Both the position numbers and the translations under genes were made by a program. From positions 1-64,000 of the forward strand of contig NZ_AEIU01000059.1 of assembly GCF_000165125.1 (NCBI RefSeq): a stretch of DNA of 64,000 nt. The letters run 5' to 3'. Under the pieces are notes generated by a model. It searched no databases and had not been told where the DNA came from. It saw only the letters and a program-made list of their open reading frames with translations. Origin of the DNA: Vibrio caribbeanicus ATCC BAA-2122 (GTDB lineage: Bacteria; Pseudomonadota; Gammaproteobacteria; Enterobacterales; Vibrionaceae). Shown piece by piece: positions 52,330-61,481 of this stretch (position 1 is the stretch's first letter; the number at the start of each line of letters is the position of its first letter).

Positions 52330-54201
52330 ATGCGTACTGAGTCAACTTTTCTTTTGCGGCAGAAACGTTTTCTACCCTATTTCCTCACCCAGTTTTTTGG
52401 TGCATTCAACGACAACATATTTAAAAACGTCCTTTTATTGTTGGTTGCATTCTCGAGCGCGGGACAATTGCCGATTTCAAGCGATCTTTTTATCAACTTA
52501 GCGGCAGGGCTGTTTATTCTTCCTTTTTTTCTGTTCTCTGCATCGGCCGGTGTATTAGCAGATAAGTACGAAAAATCAGCCTACATTCGCAAAGTGAAAC
52601 TGTTAGAGATTGTCATCATGACCATGGGGGCGATCGGCTTTGTCACTCAAAGCTATATCGCCCTTTTAATTTTGCTCTTTTTGATGGGCACTCAATCGGC
52701 ATTTTTTGGACCGGTAAAGTTTGCCATTCTCCCCCAACAGCTAAAACCTAATGAGCTGGTGTCAGGAAACGCTTTGGTAGAAGCCGGCACCTTTCTTGCG
52801 ATTCTGCTTGGTACTCTTGGGGCTGGGCTTATTACCGCACGAGAAAATGCCCAAGAACTGGCTGCATTTTGTGTGGTTATTTTTGCTTTACTAGGATACC
52901 TTGCTAGCCGCTTCATCCCTAACGCTGCGGCGAGTGCACCAGAACTTGAATTCAAGTGGCAACCTCTTCAGCAGACCAAAGCAACTCTGGCAATGGCAAG
53001 AGCAGATAAAAATATTTTTCGTTCTATGCTATCCATCAGCTGGTTCTGGTTTCTCGGCGCAGTTTATCTCACTCAGTTTCCAAATTTCACCAAGCTACAC
53101 CTCAAAGGTGAAGAGACCGCCGTCGCTTTATTACTGGCGCTATTTTCCATCGGTATTGCGTTAGGATCGTTTTGCTGTGAGAGGCTATCGAAAGGACGTA
53201 TTGAAGTCGGCATTGTTCCCATAGGTAGCTTGGGCCTAACCGTTTTCGGTCTACTTATGGCACTGGCCATTCCAGACAATTTACCTCATTTTAGCGGCTT
53301 TAGTGAGTTTGCCTTATACCAACCTTTATGGCCTATGTTTGCCTACGTAACATTGGCGGGCGCTTCAGGTGGTTTGTATATTGTCCCCCTCTACGCCTCG
53401 ATGCAACAACGAGCGATCAAAAAGCAACGCTCACGAATTATTGCAGCCTTAAATATTTATAACGCACTCTTTATGGTCGGCAGCGCCATACTCGGGATCA
53501 TCACTTTGACGGTGATTGGAATGAGTATTCCTGAGCTGTTCCTATTGCTGGCGATACTCAATTGCGTTATTGCGACTTATTTAATTGCGAGCGACCCTAT
53601 TGTTGTTGTGCGCTTTCTTACTTGGGTATTGACTCATTCTATGTATCGGGTAACGCATAAAAATCTGCATCATTTGCCTGAAAAAGGTGGGGCGCTATTA
53701 GTGTGTAATCACGTTAGCTACATGGATGCGCTGCTGCTCAGTGCCATTTGCCCAAGGCTAATTCGATTTGTTATGGAAGAAGAATATGCCAACCTTCCGC
53801 CTTTACGCCGATTTCTAAAACGAGCAAGCGTTATTCCTATCTCCGCCAATAACCGCCGCTCAATAGTAAAAGCATTTAATGATGTCGAGCAAGCCTTGTC
53901 AGAAGGACACCTTGTCTGTATTTTTCCTGAAGGTCGTTTAACCTCTGATGGCGAAATCGCGCCCTTTATGCGAGGCATGGATATCATTCTAAAACGTAGT
54001 CCGGTCAAAGTAGTGCCTATTGCACTTAAAGGTATGTGGGGCAGCTATTTTAGCCGTCACAAAGGAGCGGCTTGTCAGGGTCTTCCCTCGCGCTTTTGGT
54101 CCAAAATTGAAATTGAAGTGGGCGAGCCTATCAGCCCTGAAAAAGTGACTTCTGAGGAAACCGCTAAAGCCGTGGCGCAATTACGTGGCTCATGGCGCTA
54201 A
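52330..54201 (+). CDS. LplT-like MFS transporter - acyltransferase fusion
   Basis: The 623-residue product combines an N-terminal MFS domain (residues 1-410, with FLTQFFGAFNDNIFKNVLLL and LADKYEKSAYIRKVKLLEIV) like the lysophospholipid flippase LplT, and a C-terminal PlsC-type acyltransferase (residues 435-623) with NHVSYMDA as the H-x4-D motif and FPEGRLTSDG. It lacks the AMP-binding acyl-ACP synthetase domain of E. coli Aas. It is inferred to flip and reacylate lysophospholipid. Confidence 0.85.
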   Translation: MRTESTFLLRQKRFLPYFLTQFFGAFNDNIFKNVLLLLVAFSSAGQLPISSDLFINLAAGLFILPFFLFSASAGVLADKYEKSAYIRKVKLLEIVIMTMGAIGFVTQSYIALLILLFLMGTQSAFFGPVKFAILPQQLKPNELVSGNALVEAGTFLAILLGTLGAGLITARENAQELAAFCVVIFALLGYLASRFIPNAAASAPELEFKWQPLQQTKATLAMARADKNIFRSMLSISWFWFLGAVYLTQFPNFTKLHLKGEETAVALLLALFSIGIALGSFCCERLSKGRIEVGIVPIGSLGLTVFGLLMALAIPDNLPHFSGFSEFALYQPLWPMFAYVTLAGASGGLYIVPLYASMQQRAIKKQRSRIIAALNIYNALFMVGSAILGIITLTVIGMSIPELFLLLAILNCVIATYLIASDPIVVVRFLTWVLTHSMYRVTHKNLHHLPEKGGALLVCNHVSYMDALLLSAICPRLIRFVMEEEYANLPPLRRFLKRASVIPISANNRRSIVKAFNDVEQALSEGHLVCIFPEGRLTSDGEIAPFMRGMDIILKRSPVKVVPIALKGMWGSYFSRHKGAACQGLPSRFWSKIEIEVGEPISPEKVTSEETAKAVAQLRGSWR

Positions 54202-54225
54202 CTACCTCTATATCTAACGAATTAG

Positions 54226-54258
54226 AAAACCCGATAAACAAACATTTATCGGGTTTTT
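54226..54258. terminator. bidirectional terminator between convergent genes
   Basis: AACCCGATAAA and TTTATCGGGTT arms with a six-base loop, with A-run before and T-run after. It serves both the fusion gene and the YjiH-like gene. Confidence 0.9.
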
Positions 54259-54273
54259 GAGTGGTCGATTTTG

Positions 54274-55647
54274 TTAAAAAATCGCGTGTGCAACACCAAC
54301 GATGATGGGTAACGTAACCAGAGTACGTAACAGGAAGATCATCACAAGCTCTAGGAAATTAATTGGCACCTTACTGCTTAAAATAACCGACCCTGTCTCC
54401 GACATAAAAATCAGTTGAGTCACAGAGAGTGCTGCAACAACAAACTTAGTGAGATCTGTATTCACGGACGATGCAGCAATGATCGAAGGTACATACATAT
54501 CAGTAAAACCCACCAGCATTGTTTCTGCAGCCGCGGCGGCTTCTGGTACATGAAGCAGTTCAAGAAGCGGTACAAATGGCGCACCAAGTATTGAAAATAG
54601 CGGTGTCGCTTCAGCAACAACCAAACCAAGCGTTCCAATAGCCATCACGACGGGGAGGACACCCAAGACCATATCCAATGCATTGTGGACTCCTTCTTTG
54701 ACCACCGAACCTAAGCTTTTCACTTGGTCTGCACGTTTAAGCGCAAGTTCCATTCCATAGCCTAATGATGATTTACCCACAGGGACAAGCTCATCATTTT
54801 TATCAGGGGCAGTCCCATCGATGTATAGATTTTTTTTGTAAGATAAGGGCGGTAAAAACTGAATCACTACAGCAGCGATAACACCCGAACCACAAATCGC
54901 AGCGTAGAATGGCACAAAGTAATTTGCCAAGCCTACCTGAGTTAATACCACCAAAGAGAAAGAAATACCGACAGGTGAAAACATGGTGGCGACAACAGCA
55001 GCTTCTCTCGCGGTGTATTTTTTATCTTCGTATTGTTTACTGGTTAATATCACACCGACAGTCCCATCACCCAACCACGAAGACATACAATCAATCGCTG
55101 CCCTGCCCGGTAATCTAAATACCGGTCGCATAAACGTGCTCAGTAGTGTGCCCAGTAATTCGAGCAGGCCAAAGTTAAGTAATAACGGTAGCAATAAACC
55201 AGCGAGAAAAAATGTCACTAACAGCGAGGGCAATAAATCGTTTAAAACCAAGCCTCCAGTATTCGCGTTCCAAATGATTTCTGGCCCGATTTTATGCATT
55301 GCTAATAAGGTAAAAAGTGCACCTAGAATGCGTATAACTAACCAAGATGGAGACAGAATAAAAAGTCTTGTGAGCAAATAAGATTCAGTAATAAAACGGG
55401 GTTTAACAAGACTGGCTATCAAAGATGCGAAAGCTGAAAAACAGATAATTCCTGTGACAGTAGGTAATATCGCTTCACCCAATAAAGCCTTCACACTTTT
55501 AGCTACGAGCGCTAATGGGAAGGTGAAATTACCATCGTAAGTTAGTGGTGCTAGGAAAAAAAATAAACCTAACAAAGAAGGGATCGCAAACATCAAAAGA
55601 TTGCGCTTGGTACTATGGCTCTCTGGTATGAGAAGTGTATCACTCAT
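54274..55647 (-). CDS. YjiH-family membrane protein (nucleoside-recognition gate)
   Basis: The 457-residue protein has about 10 membrane helices and the gate-domain pattern of YjiH proteins: RLPGRAAIDCMSSWLGDGTV, FSPVGISFSLVVLTQVGLAN and AEAAAAAETMLVGFTDMYVP. The family is related to nucleoside/Spore maturation SpmA-type gates; the transported solute is unknown. It is monocistronic. Confidence 0.75.
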   Translation of the reverse strand: MSDTLLIPESHSTKRNLLMFAIPSLLGLFFFLAPLTYDGNFTFPLALVAKSVKALLGEAILPTVTGIICFSAFASLIASLVKPRFITESYLLTRLFILSPSWLVIRILGALFTLLAMHKIGPEIIWNANTGGLVLNDLLPSLLVTFFLAGLLLPLLLNFGLLELLGTLLSTFMRPVFRLPGRAAIDCMSSWLGDGTVGVILTSKQYEDKKYTAREAAVVATMFSPVGISFSLVVLTQVGLANYFVPFYAAICGSGVIAAVVIQFLPPLSYKKNLYIDGTAPDKNDELVPVGKSSLGYGMELALKRADQVKSLGSVVKEGVHNALDMVLGVLPVVMAIGTLGLVVAEATPLFSILGAPFVPLLELLHVPEAAAAAETMLVGFTDMYVPSIIAASSVNTDLTKFVVAALSVTQLIFMSETGSVILSSKVPINFLELVMIFLLRTLVTLPIIVGVAHAIF

Positions 55648-55847
55648 CTGACTACTCCCTAGATGACTAAAACTTCATATTTTATGAATAAGTTTTCAAT
55701 TTTTGTGATTATATATACTCCTAAAGCCAAAACAAGCAAAAATTGCCAGTTTGTCGTGATTTCAAATTTCCCTTGGTCGTTACGAGTACAAAAAGAGGAG
55801 TGAAATCGTTAATGACGAACATAAAAGGTAAATAATGTAAACTAAAT

Positions 55848-55866
55848 GACAATGCGAATTGTTATC
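55848..55866 (+). promoter_or_regulatory. candidate Fur box upstream of metal-uptake operon
   Basis: GACAATGCGAATTGTTATC matches the Fur consensus at about 14 of 19 positions, 38 bases before the first gene of the operon. Confidence 0.5.
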
Positions 55867-55904
55867 AATTACAATGCCGAAAAATAATTTCCGCTGGCTT
55901 TTTT

Positions 55905-56534
55905 ATGTTTCTTAAGAGCAAAAGTGTTCAACACTGGGCACGATGCTTACATGTTTATATTTCGATGGCATTGCTTTTTGTTGTCCTATTTTTCTCGCTA
56001 ACTGGTATTACCCTCAATCGCACTGAACTGTTCGAGCGCAGCGAGCCAATGCGGACACAGCAAACATTACAAGTTCCCGCTAAGTTATTGGCTAACAAGA
56101 CTTCCCCTTATCAGCCAGACGCTGATGCTTTGTACCTTTTTTTAGAGCAACAGACCTCGCTACGAGGTACCCCCTCACCACTCGATATTTATACCGAAAT
56201 AGAAGATGAAGCTCTGTTGGTTGGTGAGATCACTTTTGACTATAAAAGCCCCGGATACAACGCCACTGTCTTTATCGATATGGTGACACAACATGCCGAG
56301 ATTGAGATCACTGATTACGGAGTGATCGCACTGTTGAATGATTTGCACAAAGGGCGCAATAGCGGTGAAGTTTGGAAGTGGTTTATCGATATCACCGCCT
56401 TACTAATGGTGTTTTTCGTTTTGACTGGTGTCTGTTTGCTATTACCGAAAAAGAAAACCTTGAGAACCGCTCTTAAATGGACAGCATTCGGTTCGCTACT
56501 TTGCCTTCTTATCTATTTCACTGCGGTACCCTAA
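55905..56534 (+). CDS. PepSY-associated TM protein
   Basis: The 209-residue protein has an N-terminal HWARCLHVYISMALLFVVLF helix, a large periplasmic loop, an LNDLHKGRNSGEVWKWFIDI segment and two C-terminal helices. This is the PepSY-TM type found in iron/heme and metal uptake operons. It is first in a plus-strand run of eight tightly spaced genes ending at 62356. Confidence 0.75.
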   Translation: MFLKSKSVQHWARCLHVYISMALLFVVLFFSLTGITLNRTELFERSEPMRTQQTLQVPAKLLANKTSPYQPDADALYLFLEQQTSLRGTPSPLDIYTEIEDEALLVGEITFDYKSPGYNATVFIDMVTQHAEIEITDYGVIALLNDLHKGRNSGEVWKWFIDITALLMVFFVLTGVCLLLPKKKTLRTALKWTAFGSLLCLLIYFTAVP

Positions 56535-56556
56535 GCCGCTATCGAGAGAGTTATTT

Positions 56557-57099
56557 ATGTTAAAAAAATCCTGTTTCACTGCCAGTAAAGGCGTGGTTAT
56601 GACGTCTGTATTTTTGGCGACTTTCTTCACTAGCAGCGCTTTTTCAGCGCTTTTACCTCAACAAGCAAAATTCGATTTTGTTTTTGAGTTACCCAAAATC
56701 GAAACCACCATGTACGCCAGACCCTATGTGGCGATCTGGATAGAAGACAGTCAACGAAAGCCGGTAAAAACGATTCAACTGTGGGTTGGTAAAGATGAGT
56801 GGTTAAAAGATTTAAGAAGTTGGTGGCGAAAAGTTGGACGCTATGACCGTGAGCTTGTCGATGCTGTCACATCCGCCACTCGCTCGGCAGGCCAGTACAG
56901 GTTCTCATGGGATGGCACTGATGATAGCAACCAGCGTTTGGAACAGGGAGAGTACACACTCTACATCGAAGCGGTTCGTGAACATGGTGGCCGTAATCAA
57001 CTACGTCAAAAAATGACCCTCACCAACCAAGAGGCTCATTACCAACTCAAGCCCACCGAAGAGATTGGAAACGTCACTCTGCATTATCAAGTAAAGTAA
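56557..57099 (+). CDS. DUF2271 periplasmic protein
   Basis: The 180-residue product has a signal peptide (about residues 1-29) and a beta-rich domain with YVAIWIEDSQRKPVKTIQLW, GKDEWLKDLRSWWRK and VDAVTSATRSAGQYRFSWDG, the DUF2271 (FlgD-like) pattern. Members accompany PepSY-TM proteins in metal operons. Function unknown. Confidence 0.75.
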   Translation: MLKKSCFTASKGVVMTSVFLATFFTSSAFSALLPQQAKFDFVFELPKIETTMYARPYVAIWIEDSQRKPVKTIQLWVGKDEWLKDLRSWWRKVGRYDRELVDAVTSATRSAGQYRFSWDGTDDSNQRLEQGEYTLYIEAVREHGGRNQLRQKMTLTNQEAHYQLKPTEEIGNVTLHYQVK

Positions 57100-57118
57100 A
57101 TTTAAGGATTTAAGAAAG

Positions 57119-57949
57119 ATGAACACCAAGTTAAAACGATTGGCACTATCGGGCGTAATGGCTATTGGCCTTGTATCATCGACAGCTGCTTTGGCTCATC
57201 CACGATGGGTCCTGCCTTCACATTTTACCGTATCAAAGGAAGGCGGCGACTGGTTAACATTTGACGTAACCGCTTCTCACGGTACGTTTGTTTTTGATAA
57301 GCCTGCTGGTAGCGATCGCGCTTTTGTCATCATGCCTGATGGCCGTTCCGAGCGCCCCAACTTCGTGGTTAAAGGAAAACGTCGTTCTATGTTTGACTTT
57401 TACTTCGGAGAGGAAGGTACTCATAAAGTCGCGATCAATAACGAACCAACGTATTACACCCAATACAAAGTGGGTCGCCGTGATACCGTCAAATGGCTAA
57501 AAGCCAATAAAGTTGAACGGGACGCGCTGCTCACCGAAGGATCACGCGATATCGTGACTCAACTTAGCTACACTCGCGCCGAAAGTTATATCACTGTTGG
57601 CAAGCCTACCGAAAAAGCCTTGGAGATTGAGGGGAAGTTACTTGAAATGAAGCCGCTCACTCACCCTTCTGACATTGTTGAAGGTGAGCCTGTGATATTC
57701 CAATTCTTTTACAACGGTACACCACAAAAAGACGTAACTGCGGAGATCACACGAGAAGGCACCCTTTATCGTAATCATCAACAACAAATCGATGTCACAA
57801 GTGATAAAGATGGCAAAATAAGCTTTACGCCAGATGTTGCTGGACGCTACTTGATGAAGGCCAACTACAAAGGCGAACTCAACAATCATTTACTGGCAGA
57901 TAAGGCCAGTGTCAATGTTCACCTGACTTTTGAAGCGCAACTCAATTAA
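57119..57949 (+). CDS. DUF4198 periplasmic protein
   Basis: The 276-residue product has a signal peptide ending ALA, then HPRWVLPSHFTVSKEGGDWL, a DUF4198 domain with FYFGEEGTHKVAINN and a C-terminal FTPDVAGRYLMKANYKGE. DUF4198 proteins are associated with nickel and iron transport; the N-terminal His may bind metal. It is in the operon beginning at 55905. Confidence 0.8.
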   Translation: MNTKLKRLALSGVMAIGLVSSTAALAHPRWVLPSHFTVSKEGGDWLTFDVTASHGTFVFDKPAGSDRAFVIMPDGRSERPNFVVKGKRRSMFDFYFGEEGTHKVAINNEPTYYTQYKVGRRDTVKWLKANKVERDALLTEGSRDIVTQLSYTRAESYITVGKPTEKALEIEGKLLEMKPLTHPSDIVEGEPVIFQFFYNGTPQKDVTAEITREGTLYRNHQQQIDVTSDKDGKISFTPDVAGRYLMKANYKGELNNHLLADKASVNVHLTFEAQLN

Positions 57950-57983
57950 CGCCTTCATATTCACTTTACCGAATCACATTAGA

Positions 57984-58007
57984 TAAGGTTCGAAAATTCG
58001 AACCTTA
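57984..58007 (+). other. perfect intra-operon hairpin
   Basis: Eleven-base arms TAAGGTTCGAA and TTCGAACCTTA with two loop bases lie in the 69-base gap after the DUF4198 gene. There is no T-run, so it may be an mRNA-processing or stability hairpin rather than a full terminator. Confidence 0.6.
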
Positions 58008-58018
58008 GGACTTTTATC

Positions 58019-58336
58019 ATGCATAAACTATTTTTGCTCAAAAGTATTGCTATTCTTTTGGTCTTTTCTCCGCAGAGCTATGCCCACTTCCCACTGATGA
58101 ATTGCTATTACGAGGAGGCGAACGTCACCTGTCAGGCCGGCTACTCTGATGGTAGTAGTGCCATTGATTATGTCGTTAAAATGTATGACTACGAAGACAA
58201 TTTGATCGCGAAAGCGACCACAGATAAAGCGTCTAAAGCAACCTTCAGCCATCCTAATCAAGACTTTTACTTAATCTTTGATGCTGGCCATGAAAGCCCC
58301 GTTGAGGTTGATATTGTCGAGATCAAGAAACGATGA
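58019..58336 (+). CDS. small periplasmic protein in metal operon
   Basis: The 105-residue product has a signal peptide (FLLKSIAILLVFSPQSYA), then a conserved-looking HFPLMNCYYEEANVTCQAGY and YDYEDNLIAKATT. It resembles a short relative of the DUF4198 protein. The two Cys may form a disulfide. Its stop overlaps the next start by four bases. Confidence 0.65.
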   Translation: MHKLFLLKSIAILLVFSPQSYAHFPLMNCYYEEANVTCQAGYSDGSSAIDYVVKMYDYEDNLIAKATTDKASKATFSHPNQDFYLIFDAGHESPVEVDIVEIKKR

Positions 58337-58908
58337 AGCAGCAGGTTAAGCCCAATACGGGAGCCAGAGAAAGCTTATGGATCTGCCTAACCGTAGTCGT
58401 GATCTTACTTTTTGCCACTCTAGCCCTGCCTCACCACCAAGTAATTGAGACTACTCAAGCGCTTGGAATACATCAACGCTCGGTGAAAGAGTTGCAACAG
58501 CAAGACCTATCTTTGGTCCATGATCTCAAGATCGCTCATGAGGAAATCCGAGCAATTTATTCCGAAATAGAGGCGTGGCCCGATATAGAAACGCTTAAAC
58601 AAGAATGGATCTTTCCTTTTGTTGAAGATAAAAGTTGGCAATACCGCGGAGCGCACACTTGGACATTCATCGGTAATGCCCTTTATTTGGGTACATCAAG
58701 CGACCAAAACGGCGCAGCCTCTATGCTATTGGACACTCAATATGATCAGCCCGTGATCTGGCTTAGCCATCAAAAAGATAATCATCAAGTGTTGAATGAA
58801 GCTCTGGTCCGTTTTTCTGCACAACACGATAAGGTCATCGATGTTCTCAAACAATATGGCTGGCAAGAAGTCATTTTTAATCATCCAAGCTCTCATCATG
58901 GCCACTAG
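58333..58908 (+). CDS. DUF6162-like membrane-anchored protein
   Basis: The 191-residue product has one N-terminal membrane segment (LWICLTVVVILLFATLALP) and an extracytoplasmic helical domain with WTFIGNALYLGTSS, ending in a His-rich tail (NHPSSHHGH) that may bind metal. The pattern fits DUF6162, known beside zinc/manganese-type ABC transporters. It overlaps the previous gene. Confidence 0.65.
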   Translation: MKQQVKPNTGARESLWICLTVVVILLFATLALPHHQVIETTQALGIHQRSVKELQQQDLSLVHDLKIAHEEIRAIYSEIEAWPDIETLKQEWIFPFVEDKSWQYRGAHTWTFIGNALYLGTSSDQNGAASMLLDTQYDQPVIWLSHQKDNHQVLNEALVRFSAQHDKVIDVLKQYGWQEVIFNHPSSHHGH

Positions 58909-58939
58909 AGCAACCTTTGAAAAATCGGCTGGAAAATTC

Positions 58940-59869
58940 ATGCTAAACACAACTTCAACTCGACGCTACTTACTCTATTTTGCCCTTGTCATGCTGACCC
59001 AAGCCAACCAAGCATTAGCGAAAAAGCTCACCGTCGGCATCACACTACAACCTTATTACAGCTATGTAAAAGTGGTTGTCGGTGACAAAGCCGACATCAT
59101 TCCATTAGTTGACGCGGGATTTAATCCGCATAACTATCTGCCACAACCCAATGACATGAAACGGCTCAATCAAATGGACGTTATTGTCGTAAATGGCATC
59201 GGTCACGATGATTTTGCATTAAAAGTAATTCAAGCCTCTCAACGCAAGGATTTAGTGGTGATTGAGGCCAACAAAGATGTTCCACTCTTACCCGCTATGG
59301 GTCAGTCAGTGGGTCAAGGCGCTGTAAATCCTCATACCTTCATTGGACTTTCAACAACGATTCAAAAGGTTTACACCATTGCTAATGAACTCAGTAAAAT
59401 CGACCCCAATAATAGCCAGTTCTACCGTAACAATGCACGAAAATATGCCAAACAATTTCGCTTGTTAAAACGCGATGCTATGCACTCGATTCATGCATTG
59501 GATACCGCTGGAATGAAAGTCGCCACGACACACAATGCTTACGGCTATTTATTGCAAGAGTTTGGAGTAGATGTTGCTGCTGTTATTGAGCCTGCTCATG
59601 GTGTTGAGCCAAGTGCGAGTCAGCTTCAAGAGACCATTAAGAAAATTCAACAATCTGATATTGATGTGTTGTTTTATGAACTTGATATGCCGAATCGATT
59701 TGTCGACACCATTGAAAAGGCGACCGGTGTCAGACTCTATCGTTTTTCTCATATGACTCATGGCGACTACCGAACTAATAAGGTGACGGTAGAAATGACA
59801 GAAAATGTTCAGACGCTCATCGAAGCGATGAAGTTTGTCGCCTCAGATCGTGGGAGAAAAACCTCATGA
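58940..59869 (+). CDS. metal ABC transporter substrate-binding protein
   Basis: The product of about 309 residues has a signal peptide (YLLYFALVMLTQANQALA) and the ZnuA/MntC cluster A-I fold: VDAGFNPHNYLPQPNDMKRL, VNPHTFIGLSTTI, ATTHNAYGYLLQEFGVDV and EPAHGVEPSASQLQE. Histidines in these motifs are the expected metal ligands. The start is chosen at ATG 58940 for the signal peptide; ATG 58898 overlaps the previous gene. The long His-rich loop of ZnuA is absent, so manganese or iron is possible instead of zinc. Confidence 0.8.
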   Translation: MLNTTSTRRYLLYFALVMLTQANQALAKKLTVGITLQPYYSYVKVVVGDKADIIPLVDAGFNPHNYLPQPNDMKRLNQMDVIVVNGIGHDDFALKVIQASQRKDLVVIEANKDVPLLPAMGQSVGQGAVNPHTFIGLSTTIQKVYTIANELSKIDPNNSQFYRNNARKYAKQFRLLKRDAMHSIHALDTAGMKVATTHNAYGYLLQEFGVDVAAVIEPAHGVEPSASQLQETIKKIQQSDIDVLFYELDMPNRFVDTIEKATGVRLYRFSHMTHGDYRTNKVTVEMTENVQTLIEAMKFVASDRGRKTS

Positions 59870-60600
59870 TAGGTCCACAGGTTAACTTGACTGACGTCGG
59901 CTTACGATACGAAAACAATTCAATCCTTGAACAAATTAATGTCACACTTGGTGCAGGACAGTGTCACGTAATTATGGGGCCCAATGGTGGCGGAAAAACC
60001 TCTCTAATGCGTTCAATCCTTGGCCTGACACATTTTACAGGCCACATTGAGATTGATTGGCCAAATCAGTTAGATACCCTTGGTTACGTACCACAAAAAG
60101 CCACTTTTGAACCCAGCCTTCCTCTCACGGTGATGGATTTCGTGCTCCTCAATCAGACTCGCTTGCCCTTGTTTTGGCGACGTAAAACTAAACAAACTAT
60201 GCGAGCACAAGAGCAACTCGATAAGGTTGGCATGGCAAACCGATGTGATCGGCGTATGGGGCAACTTTCAGGGGGTGAACAACAAAGAGTTTTGTTTGCC
60301 CAGGCCCTACTCGATAATCCATCACTGTTAGTTCTTGATGAGCCAACCACCGGAATGGACGAACAAGGTGTTCGCTACCTTGAGAGCCTAATTAAAGAGT
60401 GTGTCCAAGAAGGAAAAACCGTGTTGGTTGTTCACCATGATGTTGCTGCAGTTCGGCGCTTAGATGCTCAAGTACACCTTGTTAATCGTTACCTCATTGA
60501 GTCTGGGCATCATAGCCAAGTGTTACATGCCGATAAAATAGAAACTCTTTTTCAACACTTTACTGCCAAAACGCAAGAAAATAAGGAGACCATAAGATGA
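59866..60600 (+). CDS. metal ABC transporter ATP-binding protein
   Basis: The 244-residue product has Walker A GPNGGGKTS, the Q-loop VPQKA, signature LSGGEQQRV, Walker B LLVLDEP and the switch His in VVHHD. It overlaps both neighbours by four bases (ATGA-type). It energises the permease encoded next. Confidence 0.9.
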   Translation: MIGPQVNLTDVGLRYENNSILEQINVTLGAGQCHVIMGPNGGGKTSLMRSILGLTHFTGHIEIDWPNQLDTLGYVPQKATFEPSLPLTVMDFVLLNQTRLPLFWRRKTKQTMRAQEQLDKVGMANRCDRRMGQLSGGEQQRVLFAQALLDNPSLLVLDEPTTGMDEQGVRYLESLIKECVQEGKTVLVVHHDVAAVRRLDAQVHLVNRYLIESGHHSQVLHADKIETLFQHFTAKTQENKETIR

Positions 60601-61481
60601 TGGAATGGTTACGGCAACTTGCCTTGGACGCAGTAGAGGCTGGTATTTTAAGCGACAGTTTTAGCTACGCCTTTATGGTTAATGCTATTGTCTCCGCTCT
60701 TTTACTTGGTCCACTTTTGGGGGGATTAGGTACCTTAGTCATCGCAAAACGTTTGGCTTTTTTCTCTGAGGCGGTAGGACACGCTGCTCTAACAGGGATT
60801 GCCATTGGGGTGTTGCTTGGTGAGCCTCATGAGAACCCCATCATTGGCCTGTTCAGTTTTTGTATGATTTTTGCTCTACTACTGCACTATGTACGCAACC
60901 GAACCAGCGTCCCCTATGACACTCTAGTCGGTGTATTTTTAGCATTGGCTTTAGCGGTTGGCGCTGCGCTGTTGATGTACGTTGCAAGGAAGGTTAACAT
61001 TCATTTACTCGAAAATATCCTTTTTGGCTCGATTCTAACCGTCACAGATCAAGACATTACCATTTTGGCCATTAGCTGTACGCTGATCTTATTGCTGCTA
61101 ATTCCAACTTTTAACCGTATTCTGCTCACTTGTATTAGCCCTGATATCGCAAGAGTACGAGGCCACAACACACATTTCTACGACTACTTATTTATTATCA
61201 TGATAACTGTGGTTACTATTGCAGCGGTTAAGATCATTGGTGCGGTTCTCGTCGGTGCATTACTTCTTATACCAGGAGCAACTGCGCGTTTACTGACAAA
61301 AAGAATGGGAAACTTCGTTCTCCTCTCGTCAGCACTCGCCACTGTGGCTTGTCTCATCGGCACAATTTTACCCATGGAGCTTGATCTCCCTGTACCCTCT
61401 GGAGCCTCGATTATCATTATCTCGGCATTATTTTTCTTAGCCGCAACAGGCTTTCAAATCATTAAAAAGGCATCCTCATGA
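60597..61481 (+). CDS. metal ABC transporter permease (ZnuB-type)
   Basis: The 294-residue membrane protein has eight to nine helices and the conserved ABC-3 permease segment AEAVGHAALTGIAIGVLLG-like (FFSEAVGHAALTGIAIGVLL) near residue 60-80 and GALLLIPGATARLLTK near residue 220-235. It is coupled to the ATPase gene upstream and the next gene downstream by overlaps. Confidence 0.85.
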   Translation: MMEWLRQLALDAVEAGILSDSFSYAFMVNAIVSALLLGPLLGGLGTLVIAKRLAFFSEAVGHAALTGIAIGVLLGEPHENPIIGLFSFCMIFALLLHYVRNRTSVPYDTLVGVFLALALAVGAALLMYVARKVNIHLLENILFGSILTVTDQDITILAISCTLILLLLIPTFNRILLTCISPDIARVRGHNTHFYDYLFIIMITVVTIAAVKIIGAVLVGALLLIPGATARLLTKRMGNFVLLSSALATVACLIGTILPMELDLPVPSGASIIIISALFFLAATGFQIIKKASS

